Shown: positions 1 to 11,257 of the stretch, piece after piece
Numbering within the stretch: the first letter of the stretch is position 1
How the letters are laid out: each line of letters starts with the position of its first letter
Source: Heloderma charlesbogerti
Taxonomy: Eukaryota > Chordata > Lepidosauria > Squamata > Helodermatidae
Length of the DNA stretch: 64,000 nt
Assembly (NCBI GenBank): GCA_026122225.1
Contig: JANEZZ010001949.1
Coordinates: forward strand, 682,001-746,000
Reading direction: 5' to 3'
Translations under genes and position numbers: made by a program
The notes under the pieces: generated by a model
What the model saw: only the letters and a program-made list of their open reading frames with translations
Database searches by the model: none
Told to the model about the DNA's origin: nothing

Positions 1-947
1 GCTGGCCTAATAGTTGCTCACTATTTTATGACATGTCACTTGCTGCTAATAAAGGTATTACCCTACTGTGATCCTTTGCATGTATTAAATACGAGTACTT
101 AAAACAAAACAAAGCTTGGAATGATGTGATCTCCCCTTCTCCAGCGCTCAAACAAACACAGTGCTGGGAGAGGGTTTTTTGTCTGTTCCAAGCAGGATTT
201 GACAGGCCCAGGTGTAGAGATAAGCAGGTTTAAGAATGCCCAAATAGCATTCGAATAAAGAGAGAGAGAATAGTGAGTGGTAGAAGAAAAAAGAGGGGGA
301 GAGGGAGAAGGGGTGGCCCTACCCTCTCTGGATTTTATCTTGCCCACGGCTGGCAGATCATAAATGATCTGGAATTAGGAGTGAGCAGTGAAGTGGCCAA
401 GTTTGTCAATGACACCAAATTATTTAGGGTGGTTAAAACAAAAAGGGATTGTGAGGAGCTCCACAAGGATCTCTCCCAGCTGGGGAAATGGGCATCCAAA
501 TGGCAAATGCAGTTCAGTGTAAGCAAGTGTAAAGTGATGCATGCTGGGGCTAAAAATCCCAACTTCAAGTATAACCTGTTGGGATCTGAGCTAGCAGTGA
601 CCGACCAAGAAAGAGCTGTTGGGGTTGTGTGTGATAGCTCGATGAAAATGTCAACCCAGAGTGTGGCGGCTGTAAAAAAAGCGAACTCCATGTTAGGCAT
701 AATTAGAAACGGAATTGAGAATAAAACTGCCAATATCATGCTGCCCTTATAAAGTCTATGGTGCGACCACACTTGGAATACTGTGTACAGTTCTGGTCAC
801 CACACCTAAAAAAGGATATTGTAGAGCTGGAAAAAGTGCAGAAAAGGGCAACTACGATGATCAAGGGGCTGGAGCATCTCCCCTCTGAGGGAAGGTTACA
901 GCAGCTTTGTTTGCGGATCACTTATTTATTTTGTTCTTTCTTTCCAG
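1..947 (+). other. BATF3: BATF3 last intron (3' part) with splice acceptor
   Basis: The segment upstream of the BATF3 last coding exon ends in a pyrimidine-rich run (about 922-945) and the acceptor AG at 946-947. Positions 1-356 show no recognisable element and 357-910 is a CR1 fragment. Intron identity is inferred from the exon that follows; the donor site lies outside the window. Confidence 0.8.
357..910 (+). mobile_element. CR1/L3-type LINE fragment (RT and C-terminal part)
   Basis: The translated sequence carries the degenerate RT active-site region 'FVNDTKLF' near 405-425 and continues through 'VRPHLEYC' and '[16 protein letters not shown]', matching the copy at 40.9-42.9 kb over about 550 bp. 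A frameshift near 750 separates two reading frames. The fragment is truncated at both ends and lies inside the BATF3 intron in sense orientation, ending about 37 bp before the last exon. Confidence 0.85.
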
Positions 948-1133
948 GAATACGAGTGTCTTGAGCAAGAGAATACCTCACTGAAAAGAGAAATCGGAAA
1001 GCTGACAGATGAAATGAAACACTTGAGCGAAGTGTTGAGGAACCATGAGAAAATCTGTCCACTGTTGCACTGCTCCTTAAACTTGGGCTTGATTCCCAGA
1101 CACGATGCCCTCAGTGGTCCTTTGCCAAGATGA
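948..1133 (+). CDS. BATF3: BATF3 last coding exon (partial gene)
   Basis: BATF3 is a small AP-1 family bZIP factor that pairs with JUN proteins and acts with IRF4/IRF8 in the nucleus, best known for cDC1 dendritic-cell development. This exon starts in phase 0 after an AG at 946-947, beginning '[19 protein letters not shown]', and runs 61 codons to TGA at 1131-1133. It holds the leucine zipper (Leu, Ile and other hydrophobic residues at heptad spacing through '[15 protein letters not shown]'), the BATF-family 'HEKICPLL' segment and a short tail ending 'GPLPR'. The human last exon encodes a similar length (about 62 residues from recall). The basic DNA-binding region and N-terminus are encoded upstream, outside the window. 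BATF and BATF2 are the alternatives; the C-terminal tail and the ATF3 neighbour favour BATF3. Confidence 0.93.
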   Translation, partial: EYECLEQENTSLKREIGKLTDEMKHLSEVLRNHEKICPLLHCSLNLGLIPRHDALSGPLPR

Positions 1134-1680
1134 GGCCTCTTCTCGCCAGTCTTTCAGGATCTTCTTTCTTTTTCACCATGGCTGCATGAACGCAATCCGC
1201 TGACAGCAGTGTGGATTTCACCTTACACTTGCCTCCCCATCTTGGAGTCTGCCACACATCCAGAAGTCATCTCGATGGTGACAGAGTGGACGGGCTCCAA
1301 CCTTATGAGATAATCTTTGGACAGAGCTGGGTGTGTTGTTCCTTGGGTTTCCTCCCACTGTGTGCTCTGCGCCCTGCAAGGAATCTGAAACCTGGCATAG
1401 TGCAAAAACTAGAATACGAAAGATCTTTAGTTTATTTTTAACAGTGCAACTGTCTAGTCTTCATTGTTTTCGGGAAATGAGTTACTAAGAAATTGGGAAA
1501 GGGGAAGAGACTGCCACAGAGTTGGAAACCAAAAGGAATAGTGGACGTGGCAACCTGTAGTCAAGGTCTGGGATTGCTGTGCCCTTCCCACCACCCTGCC
1601 TGATGTCTTGTTCCCTCTCCATCCTGGGCTTCTCCCCTTCCACTCCACTCGCTGCCAAACATAGCAAATCCTGTGAAAAA
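1134..1680 (+). other. BATF3: BATF3 3' UTR and downstream flank
   Basis: The 3' UTR must begin after the stop at 1133. I find no canonical AATAAA or ATTAAA in this stretch, so its end is not placed. No repeat family is recognised here. Confidence 0.45.
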
Positions 1681-1694
1681 CTTGAAGTGTGGCC

Positions 1695-1805
1695 ACATTA
1701 GTCTCTTGTGGCAAAAACAAGCAAGAGTCTTGTGGCACCTTAAGGACAGCCACATTTATTATGGCCTATGCTTTCATGGACTACAGCCCACTTCATCAGG
1801 TGCAT
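1695..1805 (+). mobile_element. Half of a long-TIR DNA MITE
   Basis: It carries 'gagtcttgtggcacct' and 'tggactacagcccacttcat', the same left-arm sequence found near 33.0 kb and 53.96-54.06 kb. Only one arm is present. Confidence 0.65.
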
Positions 1806-1907
1806 GGAGTATTATCCTCAATTGGCAAGTAACACTTCGATGAAGTGGCAAGTTTATGCCATAATTAATTTGTTCATCTTTAAGGCAGGGGTGCAGAACC
1901 TGAGAAC

Positions 1908-2205
1908 ACAAGAAGAACCATGCTGGATCAGACCAAGGGCCCATGTAGTCCAGCATTCTGTTCACACAGTGGCCAACCAGCTGCCCACAGGAAACCCACA
2001 AGCAGGTCACAAGTGCAACAGCACCCTCCCACCCATGTTTCCCAGCAACTGGTGTACATAGGCTCACTGCCTCTGGTACTGGAGGTAGCACGTAGCCATC
2101 AGGACTAGTAGCCAGTGATAGCCTTTTCCTCCAAGAATTTGTCCAACCCCCTTTTAAAGCCATCACTACATCCTGTGGTAGTGAGTTCCATAGTTTAACT
2201 ATGCA
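1908..2205 (-). mobile_element. CR1/L3-type LINE 3' UTR fragment
   Basis: Reverse-complement matches the 3' region of the copies at 5.0-5.2 kb and 23.7-24.1 kb. Shared blocks include the complement of 'gctggatcagaccaagggcc' and 'tgcctctggtactggaggta'. Confidence 0.8.
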
Positions 2206-2522
2206 CAAATCCAGCCCTCCTGGAGTCTCTGGGGTTCCCCAGATGGTCACATCCCATCCCCTCCAACTACCAATGGCTTGGTGGTGTCCTGGATTTTGTG
2301 CAGTTCTTTCCCCATTCTAAAAGGTTGGAATCTTTCTCCTAAGGCTTCGTTACTGGCCTGAAGAGCTTTAAACAAAATGTGCTGGTATTTTTGGCCCTGC
2401 CCCACTTGCCTTTGGCCACACCACTTTTGCCTCTTGCCCAGCTGACCATTCGAATGCAGTCCCTGAAAGCATCCCCAAAATGGAATCCAGCCTTCAGGCT
2501 GAAAGAGGTTCTGCACCCCTGC
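2206..2522. mobile_element. hAT-like MITE, 'ggccaaatccagccc' family
   Basis: Shares 'gctggtatttttggccctgc' and 'caggctgaaagaggtt' with copies at 7.58-7.99, 17.41, 20.59, 50.26 and 53.10 kb. It abuts the CR1 fragment on its left. Confidence 0.65.
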
Positions 2523-3724
2523 TGTAAGGCTCCCCAAGACTCTTGGTTGTTTTTGTGAAAGCCTAAACCTGGGTCTCCAATGTGGCATGCAGAGGTACCG
2601 TGGTGCCCATGCGTACCTCCAGTAGTGCCCATGAATGGCTCCTCAATGTGGTGCCTGTGGGCACCCAAAATATTATATTTTTTTCCATTTTCTTAAATAT
2701 ACATGCATGGATTTGCATACAACTTTCTAGAAATTATACATGGGCTGCAACAAAAGCAGACCAAATATCCAAATATGTATCCATTTGAAAGTGGTCTATA
2801 TGCCACCCATTCACATTGTAAGGTCCTCAGATCCATTACGTTATAGGAGGTGAGTGTTTATCTTTCCAATGTGCTAATATCAGCCTTTTAGCTGTCAAAA
2901 GGGAGCAGAGAATCCATTTACGCTGACCCTTTGTTAATTTCCATGAAGCAGCTAAATAATTTAAAAGAGTGTGTACATCAGTGAATATTAAAGACTGTTC
3001 CAGTACAAAATCTTTCTGTGTAGTAACCTCCACACAAAAAGAAGCAACTATTGCCAAAACATAAGTTTAAAAGAAGCATTAGCTGCATTGCACTGCCAGC
3101 AATTAGCTGAATTAGACAAAGTCTTATTAAAGAGACATTGCGGTGTCCAATAGACACGAAGCAAACATTTTTGCTGAATAAGACGCAGCCTGAGATCCAT
3201 AGATGCAACAAGTGGATGCCAAAGTGGCGATCCACTGATTAGGCATTTTGTGGTGGTGCCCAGAGCATTATCTCAAATTCCCAAATGCATCCACGGGTCC
3301 AAAAAAGTTGGGGACATTACAATTGGGCATGTAGCTTTAAGGCTGCTTATAGAGCTATCTATATTCAGCAACACACATCCAGCCTTGTCCCCAGGAGGAG
3401 GGTTGGGCTTGGGGTCCTCCCCTCCCACCACCCCGCCATTTGTGGAAAATGAGCCACCCATGTGTCAATCATGAAGCAAATTCCCACCTCGAGAGAGAAG
3501 ACTGGCCCTGGTGTGACCCAGGAATCTACATCCCATGCAATCACAATTTTTTTTTTTAAAGACCCATACAAACATGGGGTTAGGTAGTCATGCCAGGTCC
3601 TTGGGGAAGAAAGCACAAAAAGACAAAAAGCACCTGGAGAGATGCAACTACCATTCACCCCAGAATCAGGTTGGCGTGTCAGTACAGCAGTAAAGGGTGG
3701 GGAAGCAGAGCTTGCTCTGTTGCA
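2523..3724. other. Unassigned intergenic sequence
   Basis: I see no gene or recognisable repeat in this 1.2-kb stretch. Open frames here are short and unsupported. Confidence 0.5.
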
Positions 3725-3862
3725 ACCCAACTCTTCTCCTAGAATCATCAAGTTGGACAGGACTTCCAAGGTCATCTAGTCTGACCCCCTGCCAGTGCAG
3801 TCAATCTGCTACTACAGCGCCCCTAACAAGTGACCATCCAGCCTCTGTTTAGAAGGAGAGTC
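3725..3862 (-). mobile_element. CR1 LINE 3' end fragment
   Basis: The complement of the CR1 3' end is visible: 'agaatcatcaagttggacag' followed by 'aaggtcatctagtctgaccc'. This is the family signature also seen at 25.3 and 27.2 kb. Confidence 0.8.
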
Positions 3863-3925
3863 CCGGAATTCTCAAAGCAGTGTTTTCTGCAGCTTGTGCT
3901 GTCAGGATGTCCTTCCCAATGTTTC

Positions 3926-4045
3926 CAGTGGAGGCTGGTGGCTCTGATGTCAGTAGGCCAGTGAATCTACCCTGGGTTTCAGCCAGAACTCTAAAGAGCT
4001 GTCCGAGGTGCATCACACTGGCGTTGGAGCCACCAGCCTCCACTA
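3926..4045. mobile_element. 120-bp hAT-like MITE with 8-bp target duplication
   Basis: Terminal inverted repeats 'cagtggaggctggtggctc' (left) and its complement (right) enclose 120 bp. The flanks read 'aatgtttc' (3918-3925) and 'aatgtgtc' (4046-4053), an 8-bp duplication with one mismatch, as expected for hAT transposition. Confidence 0.8.
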
Positions 4046-4053
4046 AATGTGTC

Positions 4054-5000
4054 GATATACATCTGGGTGCAGCCTGGGTCTCCCAATGCACCTGGAGAAA
4101 GGCAGCCCCAGCTCCTGCCCCTTGTCAGCTGCTGTGCCGCCTGGATGGCAGCCAGGTGTGCCACAAAGCAGATGAGAGGGCGGGGAACAAGGAAGCCGTT
4201 CCTGGGAGGCACTACAGCTGCCTTCTGTCCTAGCACCTCCGCGGCTGACAAGGTCAATGTCCGGCATAAGAGGCAGTGGCAGCCCTTTAAAACCAGAACA
4301 CAGTGGAGCAAGGGAAGCGTGTTCAGATCTGTACATCCAGCTGTGCATGCTGCATTTCCCAAGGCAAATGGTATACCGTCCTGCCATTTAGAAAGCTCAG
4401 TGGGGGAATAACCGGTGGCATCCGACGCTATGCAAGCACTCTCACACAAGGGCAATTCCCCACTACTGCCTCCACGATGCAGCCTCCCTGCATGCCCAGT
4501 CCTAAAAATCCTCTCCTGACAGTCGGGGTGGGGCAAGGGAATGGACGCTTGGTAGCAACCCAGGATGTGGGGTGGGTGGCTGCGGTGGGGGAGGAGAGTT
4601 GTGGAAAGCTGGGCAGAGGCAGCCTCCAGAAGTGCAGCTCCCCTTCACGCAAGCTGCCCTCGGCTGATCATTGTTGATTTCTCCCTCCCCCTGTGGCTCC
4701 CAGCCCTATGTCCCAGGCCTTTCCTGGGGGGTCCCCAACCCCTAGGAGAGGATTTCAGGACATGTACAGGGGGCTGGACTGAGGAGGAGAGGTGGGTAGA
4801 GATGTGAAGGCCTGGTGGGAAAATGGGCAGTAAGGGACAGAAAAATATTAGAAGTTCATTTTCCACTAATTTTTCCAGGGATTTTTGGGAAAAGGCGGGG
4901 GGACCTCCTCCCTGATTTTTTCTGGGTTTTCCCCAGATTTTTCCAAAGCCTTTTCATCTCTAAGGGTGGGGAATTGCCCTCATTTGATGGTCCTTGTACA
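4054..5000. other. Unassigned GC-moderate intergenic sequence
   Basis: No gene or repeat family recognised. Overlapping open frames on both strands (for example 3991-4536 minus) lack domain-like sequence and are not called. Confidence 0.45.
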
Positions 5001-5215
5001 GAGGTAGTACGCCTATGTACACCAGCTGCTGGGGAACATGGTCAGGAGGGTGCTGTTGCACGCATGTCCTGCTTGTGGGTTTCCCATGGGCAACTGGTTA
5101 GTCAGTGTGAACAGAATGCTGGACTAGATGGACCCTCGGTCTGATCCAGCGCTTTGGCTGTTGAGAGGTACAGAAATTGAATGAATGAATGAATGAATGA
5201 ATGTTCTTATGTTGT
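5001..5215 (+). mobile_element. CR1/L3-type LINE 3' end
   Basis: Carries 'gagggtgctgttgcacgcat' and 'aacagaatgctggactagat' and ends at a terminal 'gttcttatgtt'. A (GAAT)n run at 5179-5203 lies just before the terminus. Confidence 0.8.
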
Positions 5216-5605
5216 GCTCATGGTACATTAAATGCCCCCCAATTAATCAGCCTTTGGCTTGGAAATGTTTTCTGGACGAGCTCTTTCCTCCTGATACCCT
5301 TTGCTTTTCTGAAGCCATCATGCAGCACACCTTCCTCCAGTATATACAGATTCTCCCTTTTTGTTTGCACTGTTCTTTGTTTATCTTTATGAGCCTCTTC
5401 TCTGCCTCTACTTTTTTTTTTAGTATCCATTTCCTGGATGGCAAGTTTCCATTTTATTGTGGAACAGCTCCAAAGTCTAAAGCTAATAATGTTTTCAGCA
5501 ATTTTGCTGAATTGCTCCAGGATCAGCGTGTAAGGTCTGTTTTGTTTTCCTCTGTGAGGAATGGTTTGCTCTTGAATGCACATTGTTGCTTAGCTGGCAG
5601 TCTTT

Positions 5606-5972
5606 GGACATCTCTATACCAGCCTAAAATCCTGCATTTAAAACGGGGCTTTCTGCTTCCGTTTCAAATGCAGGATCACAACTGACTCCCTTTATAGGTG
5701 CTTCCTTTCCCCTCTTCCCTTCCCCCCTCCTCCCCGTATCTGAGTCTTCCATTATCTTTCATTGATCTCGCTCCTCTTCTTGTCGCTTTTACTCTTTTCC
5801 TGGAGGAAACTGAAGCGCAACACAACAGGGCAATTTGATAGCTCATTATCTGCCATCTATTTAAAAATGGAACAAAGGGCATTTAGTGCAGGAGGGTCAC
5901 GCCAGGGTCACAGCATCATGTGAAGAGCCTGCAAATTTCCGTGAAGGAGCAATCTGAATCACAGGATAAAAG
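5606..5972 (-). repeat. Dispersed ~350-bp repeat family, copy A
   Basis: Reverse-complement aligns with copies at 33597-33866 and 37294-37642. Shared anchors are 'accagcctaaaat', the complement of 'catttaaaatggaagcagaa', and 'gaaggagcaatctgaat'. There is no coding capacity and the family is not one I can name. Confidence 0.7.
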
Positions 5973-6650
5973 CTCAGCGTGAAGGAGCCCTTTGACAACC
6001 GCTAGTCTTTGACCGATTTCATCTCCAGAACACGACTTCACCCTTTTGTGCCCATTTCACAGGATTTCTCTATTTTTATATCGGGGTAAACTGAGAGTGC
6101 AACTCTATGCATGTCTTACTCAGAAAGTCCCATGTTGTTCAGCGGGCTTTCTTCCTAGTACGTGTGCTTGAGGAAAGCAGCCTCAAGTGGGGAAACGTGC
6201 CCTCTGCAGACTGGTAGCTTTCAGTGACCCAGAGGTTTTCAATATGAAGTGCTCAGGTGTGCCTTATGCGTGCCTCGAAAGAGAAACTACCTGTGATTAA
6301 ACTTTGTACAGATAAGCTAGGGTTGACCTTGAGACGAAAGGGCCTGCATAAACAGGAAACATTGCTTTTCACTTCACAGTGCTGTAGGGTACCACACTTG
6401 ATGGAATCTTATCTTCGATGTGACACTTTAGAGCAGATGTCTGGCTTACAGGATCCACTTTTTAAGCAGAACCCTGAGATCCACCAAACAGAGCCTGGCA
6501 CAAAAGACATACACTTAGAATTTAAGAGTCCAGGAATTGGTTCTGAGTACCAGAACTCAATAGTGCTCACGATCCTTCTACACAATAATCCACTCCTGAT
6601 TACCCCAAGCTTTATTTCAGCAGTATGCATTAGCATCAGGAGGAAAGTCA

Positions 6651-7009
6651 TTGGGACTGTTCACACAATGCACTAACCCACACTCAGTGGATGAGTGTGG
6701 GTTGTTGTTGATCCATGGGGTTTTTTGTTGAACCATGTGTTGTCTGAACTCAGGATATTTTCCACAAGGTGGCTTGGTAACCATGTAGTGTGGCTTGTTA
6801 ACCACTCTGAACAACGCAGCAACAAACCATGGGTTCTCAAGGTGGCTTGTTCAAATAAGCCACACTGCATGGTTAACAAGCTACCCTATGGTAAATGTCC
6901 TGGGTTCAGACAACACGCTAAACCACTATTCAACAAACAACCCACGGTTCAACAATGACCCACACTCAACCACTGACTGTGGCTTAGCATGTCGTGTGAA
7001 TGGCCCCAT
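6651..7009. mobile_element. Fold-back MITE of about 360 bp
   Basis: The left half (from 'actgttcacacaatgc') is the imperfect inverse of the right half (ending 'gtcgtgtgaatggcccca'), with paired blocks such as 'taaccatgtagtgtggctt' and 'aagccacactgcatggttaa'. The centre is near 6830. Confidence 0.75.
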
Positions 7010-7577
7010 TCTGTTGCTGCTATTGTTAAACCATTGGGATCCAGAAATCCTTGCTGGTCTATGGCAAATCATTCAGAGATATACCAGTGTAAAGCCAGAT
7101 CTAGCTTTCTGTACACCCCAGATCTACAATACCAATGAACCAAACACCAGGATAACCTGCATGTACAATTTCCAAGGGGACAGTCATGTTAGTATGTTGC
7201 AGCCAAAACAGCAAAGCATTCTGGACGTCAATCCTTGTCAATCTACTGCAAATCACCCAGAAATCTACCCATAGATCCAGATCTCCCTTCTTTCCACCCC
7301 ATGCTTAAAGCCCTCTCAAAGCATGTCTATCCAAGTGGGTTGGCTTGTGACTGAGTGGCTGAATCAGAATGCAAGCTGCATGGTCAGTTGTTCCCTTTCC
7401 ATTCTCATCTCTGCTGGTTTAAAGGGACAACTAGCAGGATCAACTTAATACACAGAGCAAGCATTATGCCAAAGCAGCAGCAATAGATCAAAACCCCTGC
7501 AGTATCGTGTTGTTGCTGTTTTTAATGAGGGACTTCTGGTCATGCTTTCTGTGTGCTAGTTGTCATCATGCGGGGGT
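7010..7577. other. Unassigned intergenic sequence
   Basis: No gene or known repeat recognised. Confidence 0.45.
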
Positions 7578-7995
7578 ATTGCACCTCAGGCCCATGGGCC
7601 AAATCTGGCCCACCTGGGGTCCCAATCCAGACCTCTGGAGTTTCCCAAACAGCCGTGCCCCATGCATGCAGACAGTCCCAGGTTTGATCCCTGGCATCTC
7701 CAGGTAGAGCAGGAAAAACTCCTGCCTGAAACCCTGGAGAGCCACTGCCAGTCAGTGTTGACAATACTGGGCTAGATGGGCCCAGGGTCTGACTCAGTAT
7801 AAGGCAGCTTCCAGTGTTCCTAATAACTAAAATACACTAAAATATGCTGGTATTTTTGGTATATTTTGGCATTTGATCCTGCCCCTTTTGCCTTTGGCTC
7901 CATCCACTACTGGAATGTGCCCCCTCCCCAGCCACTGGCGACCTTCTCCAAAATTAAATTCACCCCTTCGGCTGAAAGAGGTTTGACAGCCCTAT
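7578..7995. mobile_element. hAT-like MITE split by a SINE insertion
   Basis: The left part (7578-7655, 'gggccaaatctggcccacct') and right part (7838-7995, 'cggctgaaagaggtttgaca') belong to the same family as 2206-2522. They are separated by a tRNA-SINE-derived fragment. Confidence 0.6.
7660..7822 (+). mobile_element. tRNA-derived SINE fragment
   Basis: A B-box-like 'ggtttgatccctggca' is followed by 'ctggagagccactgccagtc', 'ctgggctagatgggcccagg' and 'actcagtataaggcagcttc'. The same 3' end appears near 51.9 kb. The 5' head is missing. Confidence 0.7.
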
Positions 7996-8254
7996 CATAA
8001 TATGTAGAAGAACCTTCAGGATCTCAAACCAGCAAAAGCTAACTAAGGCTGCATTGGTATACCATTTACTTGGGAGTAAGGCATGCATAGGATTGTACTG
8101 TAATACTCTTCCCCCGACCCCTCCACTGCTCACTTGGGAATCAGTCACAGCAAAAAGCAAAAATCTATGGAAGTGGATCTGGGGGATTTGACTATTTTCA
8201 TACTCCCATAAATTCCTGAGCTCTACATGAATGCTCTTGGGACTAAGGAGGAGT

Positions 8255-8625
8255 GGGAAGTACATTTGGTTTGCATTTCATTGCAAACTTACCAAATCCT
8301 CACTTCCCAAACTGGAACACAAGTTTGAAATCTGTACTTTCTGAGGTTTGCGATGCAATTTGGAAAAAAAAAGTGTATGAAAGCTGCATACATTTTAAAA
8401 AGTGCACACAAAAATGCATACATTTGAAACAGTGAGTACCAAAAATGTGTACTTTGGGGGGGGGGGAATGCATGAAAACACTTTATGTAATGGAGAAATT
8501 GCTTGAAAAAAAATGTACATTTCAAAAAATGCATACAAATGTGGATATAGTTTGAAAAATGTGTGCTTCCACACCTTGGATAGCTCCTTTAGAGTTCTGA
8601 CTGGTTCTGACTGAAACCCGGAGCG
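8255..8625. mobile_element. A/T-rich hAT-like MITE with degenerate internal repeats
   Basis: Contains repeated variants of 'aaaaatgcatacattt'. Similar interiors occur at 43185-43545 and 14925-15326. The boundaries are uncertain. Confidence 0.45.
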
Positions 8626-8689
8626 CATTCACCACCCCATGGACATCCGAGCCACCGGCCTCCACCCATCCCTACTTGGGACAATTACG

Positions 8690-8975
8690 TTGTCCCCAGA
8701 GTCCCAGACAGGCTCCCCTGACACCTATGTTGTGCTGTATTGGGCACCAAGTGAAGACCTTTCTATTCTCCCAGGCTTTTGAATCCTTCCGTTTTAAAAA
8801 ATGCACTAGTGCCTTTTTAGATCTGTGCACTGCTGCTGGCTTTCACTTTGGTTTTATTCTGTTATTTTACACTTTTAGGGTCTATATTATGTTTTACTAT
8901 TAAGTTTTTGTATTTTATCATTTTAGGTTTTGTTTTTTGAACAGCCCAGAGAGCTTTATAGAAATGTGATGGTGG
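8690..8975 (+). mobile_element. L2 LINE 3' end fragment
   Basis: Follows the L2 3' pattern: a 'gtgaagacctttctattctc' block, a T-rich stretch, then 'acagcccagagagctttata'. The same order is seen at 60272-60705. Confidence 0.7.
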
Positions 8976-9004
8976 TGGAGATGGAGATGGCATCACTTCT
9001 GGCA

Positions 9005-9112
9005 GCCCTCAACCTGATGCCCTCTAAATGTGTTAGACCACAGTGCCCGTTACTCCAGCCAGCTGAAGATAGGAGTTGTGATCCAACACATCTGAAAGGC
9101 ACCAGGTCGGGG
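9005..9112. mobile_element. Fold-back MITE, 'ccctccagatgtgttgga' family
   Basis: Diverged copy: 'gccctctaaatgtgttagac' on the left and 'gatccaacacatctgaaagg' on the right. Confidence 0.7.
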
Positions 9113-9229
9113 AACATTGATTTAGAGCAAGCAAAAACAACAACAACATAGAAGTCAAAGCTTTCCTGGCATCCTTAAATGCGCTTTCTTTGATTCTCCA
9201 GTCTGAATCTGCCATTCACAGAAGTATGG

Positions 9230-9290
9230 AATGAATCATAGAAGAATCATAGAACAGTACAGTTGGAAGGGACCTATAAGACCATCGAAT
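9230..9290 (-). mobile_element. CR1 LINE 3' terminal fragment
   Basis: 'aatcatagaagaatcataga' with 'agttggaagggacctataag' is the inverse of the CR1 3' end with its octamer repeats. Confidence 0.8.
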
Positions 9291-9594
9291 GGATATTTAA
9301 GGGTTCAAATTTCAAAACCAAAAGTGTACTTTAGAGGCAAGGATAAAAGTATCCTCTTGCATAAGGGATGAGAAACCAGAAGGTCCCTTTTTTAAAAAAA
9401 AAGTCATGAACTTCCCTTTTTGGAGAATCCCATATCCTCATTATAGTGGTAGGCGTTATAAATGTGGTTTTGTGATAAACACGTATTTCCCTGGCTCAAG
9501 GACTTGATAGTGGAACCAGAGTTTCCATATGTTTCAGATCCTTGTTTTTGGATGTGCTTGAGAGTGTACTTGGGAGCTGGATCCTGTGGCTCTC

Positions 9595-9722
9595 CAGATG
9601 TTGATGAACCACTACTTCAGGGGGTGGGCAACATCTGGCCATCCAGATGTTTTGGCCCAGAACTCCCATGATCCATCACCATTGGCTATGCTTGCTAGGG
9701 CTGATGAAAGTTGTAGGGTGAA
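9595..9722. mobile_element. Two partial copies of the fold-back MITE family
   Basis: 'ggctctccagatgttgatga' is followed by a second copy starting 'gggcaacatctggccatcca' and ending 'gggctgatgaaagttgtagg'. Confidence 0.65.
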
Positions 9723-10194
9723 AATTAGGTTCTGACTTTGCCCCAAATGGGAAAGAGAATGTAACCAGAATTGACTTATGGCTATTTTAAAGTTCAATAT
9801 ATTAAAAAATGTATTTTAAAACTCAAGCAGGAAAAACGGTGAATGCCCTTCAACTTGTTAAACAAATGAAGACACGCCACACAGGCAATATTGATATGAA
9901 TGATTTACAGAAAAACATAAATGCAAAAGAACATCACATGCAGAAGTAACGTGAAATATTTAAAGATTATAGAAAAAATACATTTGTATCCATGAACCAC
10001 AAAGCTGTGTGACTGTTACAAGCAAAGATTACATCCTGCAAAGTAAAATACAGTTTAACTCTTGCTGAGGCCTATTAGAAAACAATATTACAAAAACTGT
10101 ATTAAAGTATCGCATGAAACAACAGTGGCATACAACAGCTATAGTAGCTAAACTAGTGGTAGTTTGAATTGTTACTTAGCTCCACTTAGGCTCC
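9723..10194. other. Unassigned A/T-rich sequence
   Basis: No gene or clear repeat. The A-rich stretch could be the tail region of the L2 fragment that follows, but no motif proves it. Confidence 0.4.
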
Positions 10195-10492
10195 CACCAG
10201 TCTAAACTAGTTAAAGCTTAGTCCAAATTGTAGGGAAAAGGAAGGAAAAATGTAAAGGAAAGGACCTCAGGGAGATTATTCCATAATTGGTGGCCCACAC
10301 TGAGAAGGCCCTCTCCCTTGTTTCTGTCTTCTGAGCTTCCCTCCAAGTAGGCAGCCAGAGGAGGGCCTTAGATGTTGAGGGTAGTGTTCGGGGACGTTCA
10401 TGTCAGGAGAGGTGCTCCATCAGGTATTGCGGTCCCACGCCGTGTAAAGCTTTAAAGGTTAAAACCAGCACCTTGGATTGGGCTCGAAAACA
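10195..10492 (-). mobile_element. L2 LINE fragment (3' coding end)
   Basis: The complement encodes the L2 C-terminal signature (the 'gagaaggccctctccc' block) followed by 'gtgtaaagctttaaaggtta' and 'cttggattgggctcga', as in the complete L2 at 27.9-28.2 kb. Confidence 0.75.
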
Positions 10493-10494
10493 TA

Positions 10495-10632
10495 CAGTGC
10501 AAGTGGGCCAACCTACTGCCTTCCAGAAGTTTTGAACTTCAACTCCCATCAGTCCCAGTTAGCACAGCCACTAGTGAGGAATGCTGAGAGCTGGTCTAAA
10601 GCATCTGGAGGGCACCAGACTGGGGAGGCTGT
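10495..10632. mobile_element. Fold-back MITE, 'ccagatgt..ctcccatcag' family
   Basis: Paired arms 'actgccttccagaagttttg' and 'agcatctggagggcaccaga', with 'cttcaactcccatcagtccc' between them. Confidence 0.7.
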
Positions 10633-11257
10633 TTTAAAGGGTGGATTCTCCCCTTTTGCAATACTGGAGAGGGAGAGTGGCAACCAACACAGCTATTTCC
10701 CTCCTTCCCCATTCATACTTACTACAAGGCTCAGTTCGTTCCATCACACAACTATTACATTGGTGGTGCTGGATCAGTGCTAGCAAGGCCTCCCCTGTCC
10801 AAATCCAACACTCTGACCCCTACCACACATTGAATCTGAGCACTCATGAGAGCTTTGGGCTTGGAGAAGAGGGCAGATAATATGGATGCATTGCATTTAT
10901 GTTCTCCCTGGAACTGGTCCGAAGAAGAAAACATGGCACTCCCGCCCTCAGAGTTGCCTTCTCCTGTCCTCCAACACCAGTAAAAGCAGCAGAGCCTCGC
11001 ATGGTCTAGGCCAGCCTTCCCTAGCCAGATGCCCTCTACATGTGTCTTGCCTTCATTCATGTGTGAATACAAGCTAAAGTGCAAATCTTATGGGTTTGCT
11101 GCCCTATTAAATACTGGACCTGGCTTCACATGGGTTGGAATAGACCTTTGGTGGATACAGCGAAGCCTTCAAGCAGTCTTATCAGCTGTCAGAGTTGGAC
11201 ACATTGTGCCCCCCCCTGTCTGAGTGAAGCCATGGCCACATGGCACAGGGTTGGAGG

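Noticed and set aside
3991..4536. 181-codon minus-strand frame
   Set aside because: It overlaps other frames on both strands, runs into a MITE and shows no recognisable domain.
5197..5685. 162-codon plus-strand frame
   Set aside because: It begins in a LINE end and finishes in a dispersed repeat, with no domain-like sequence.
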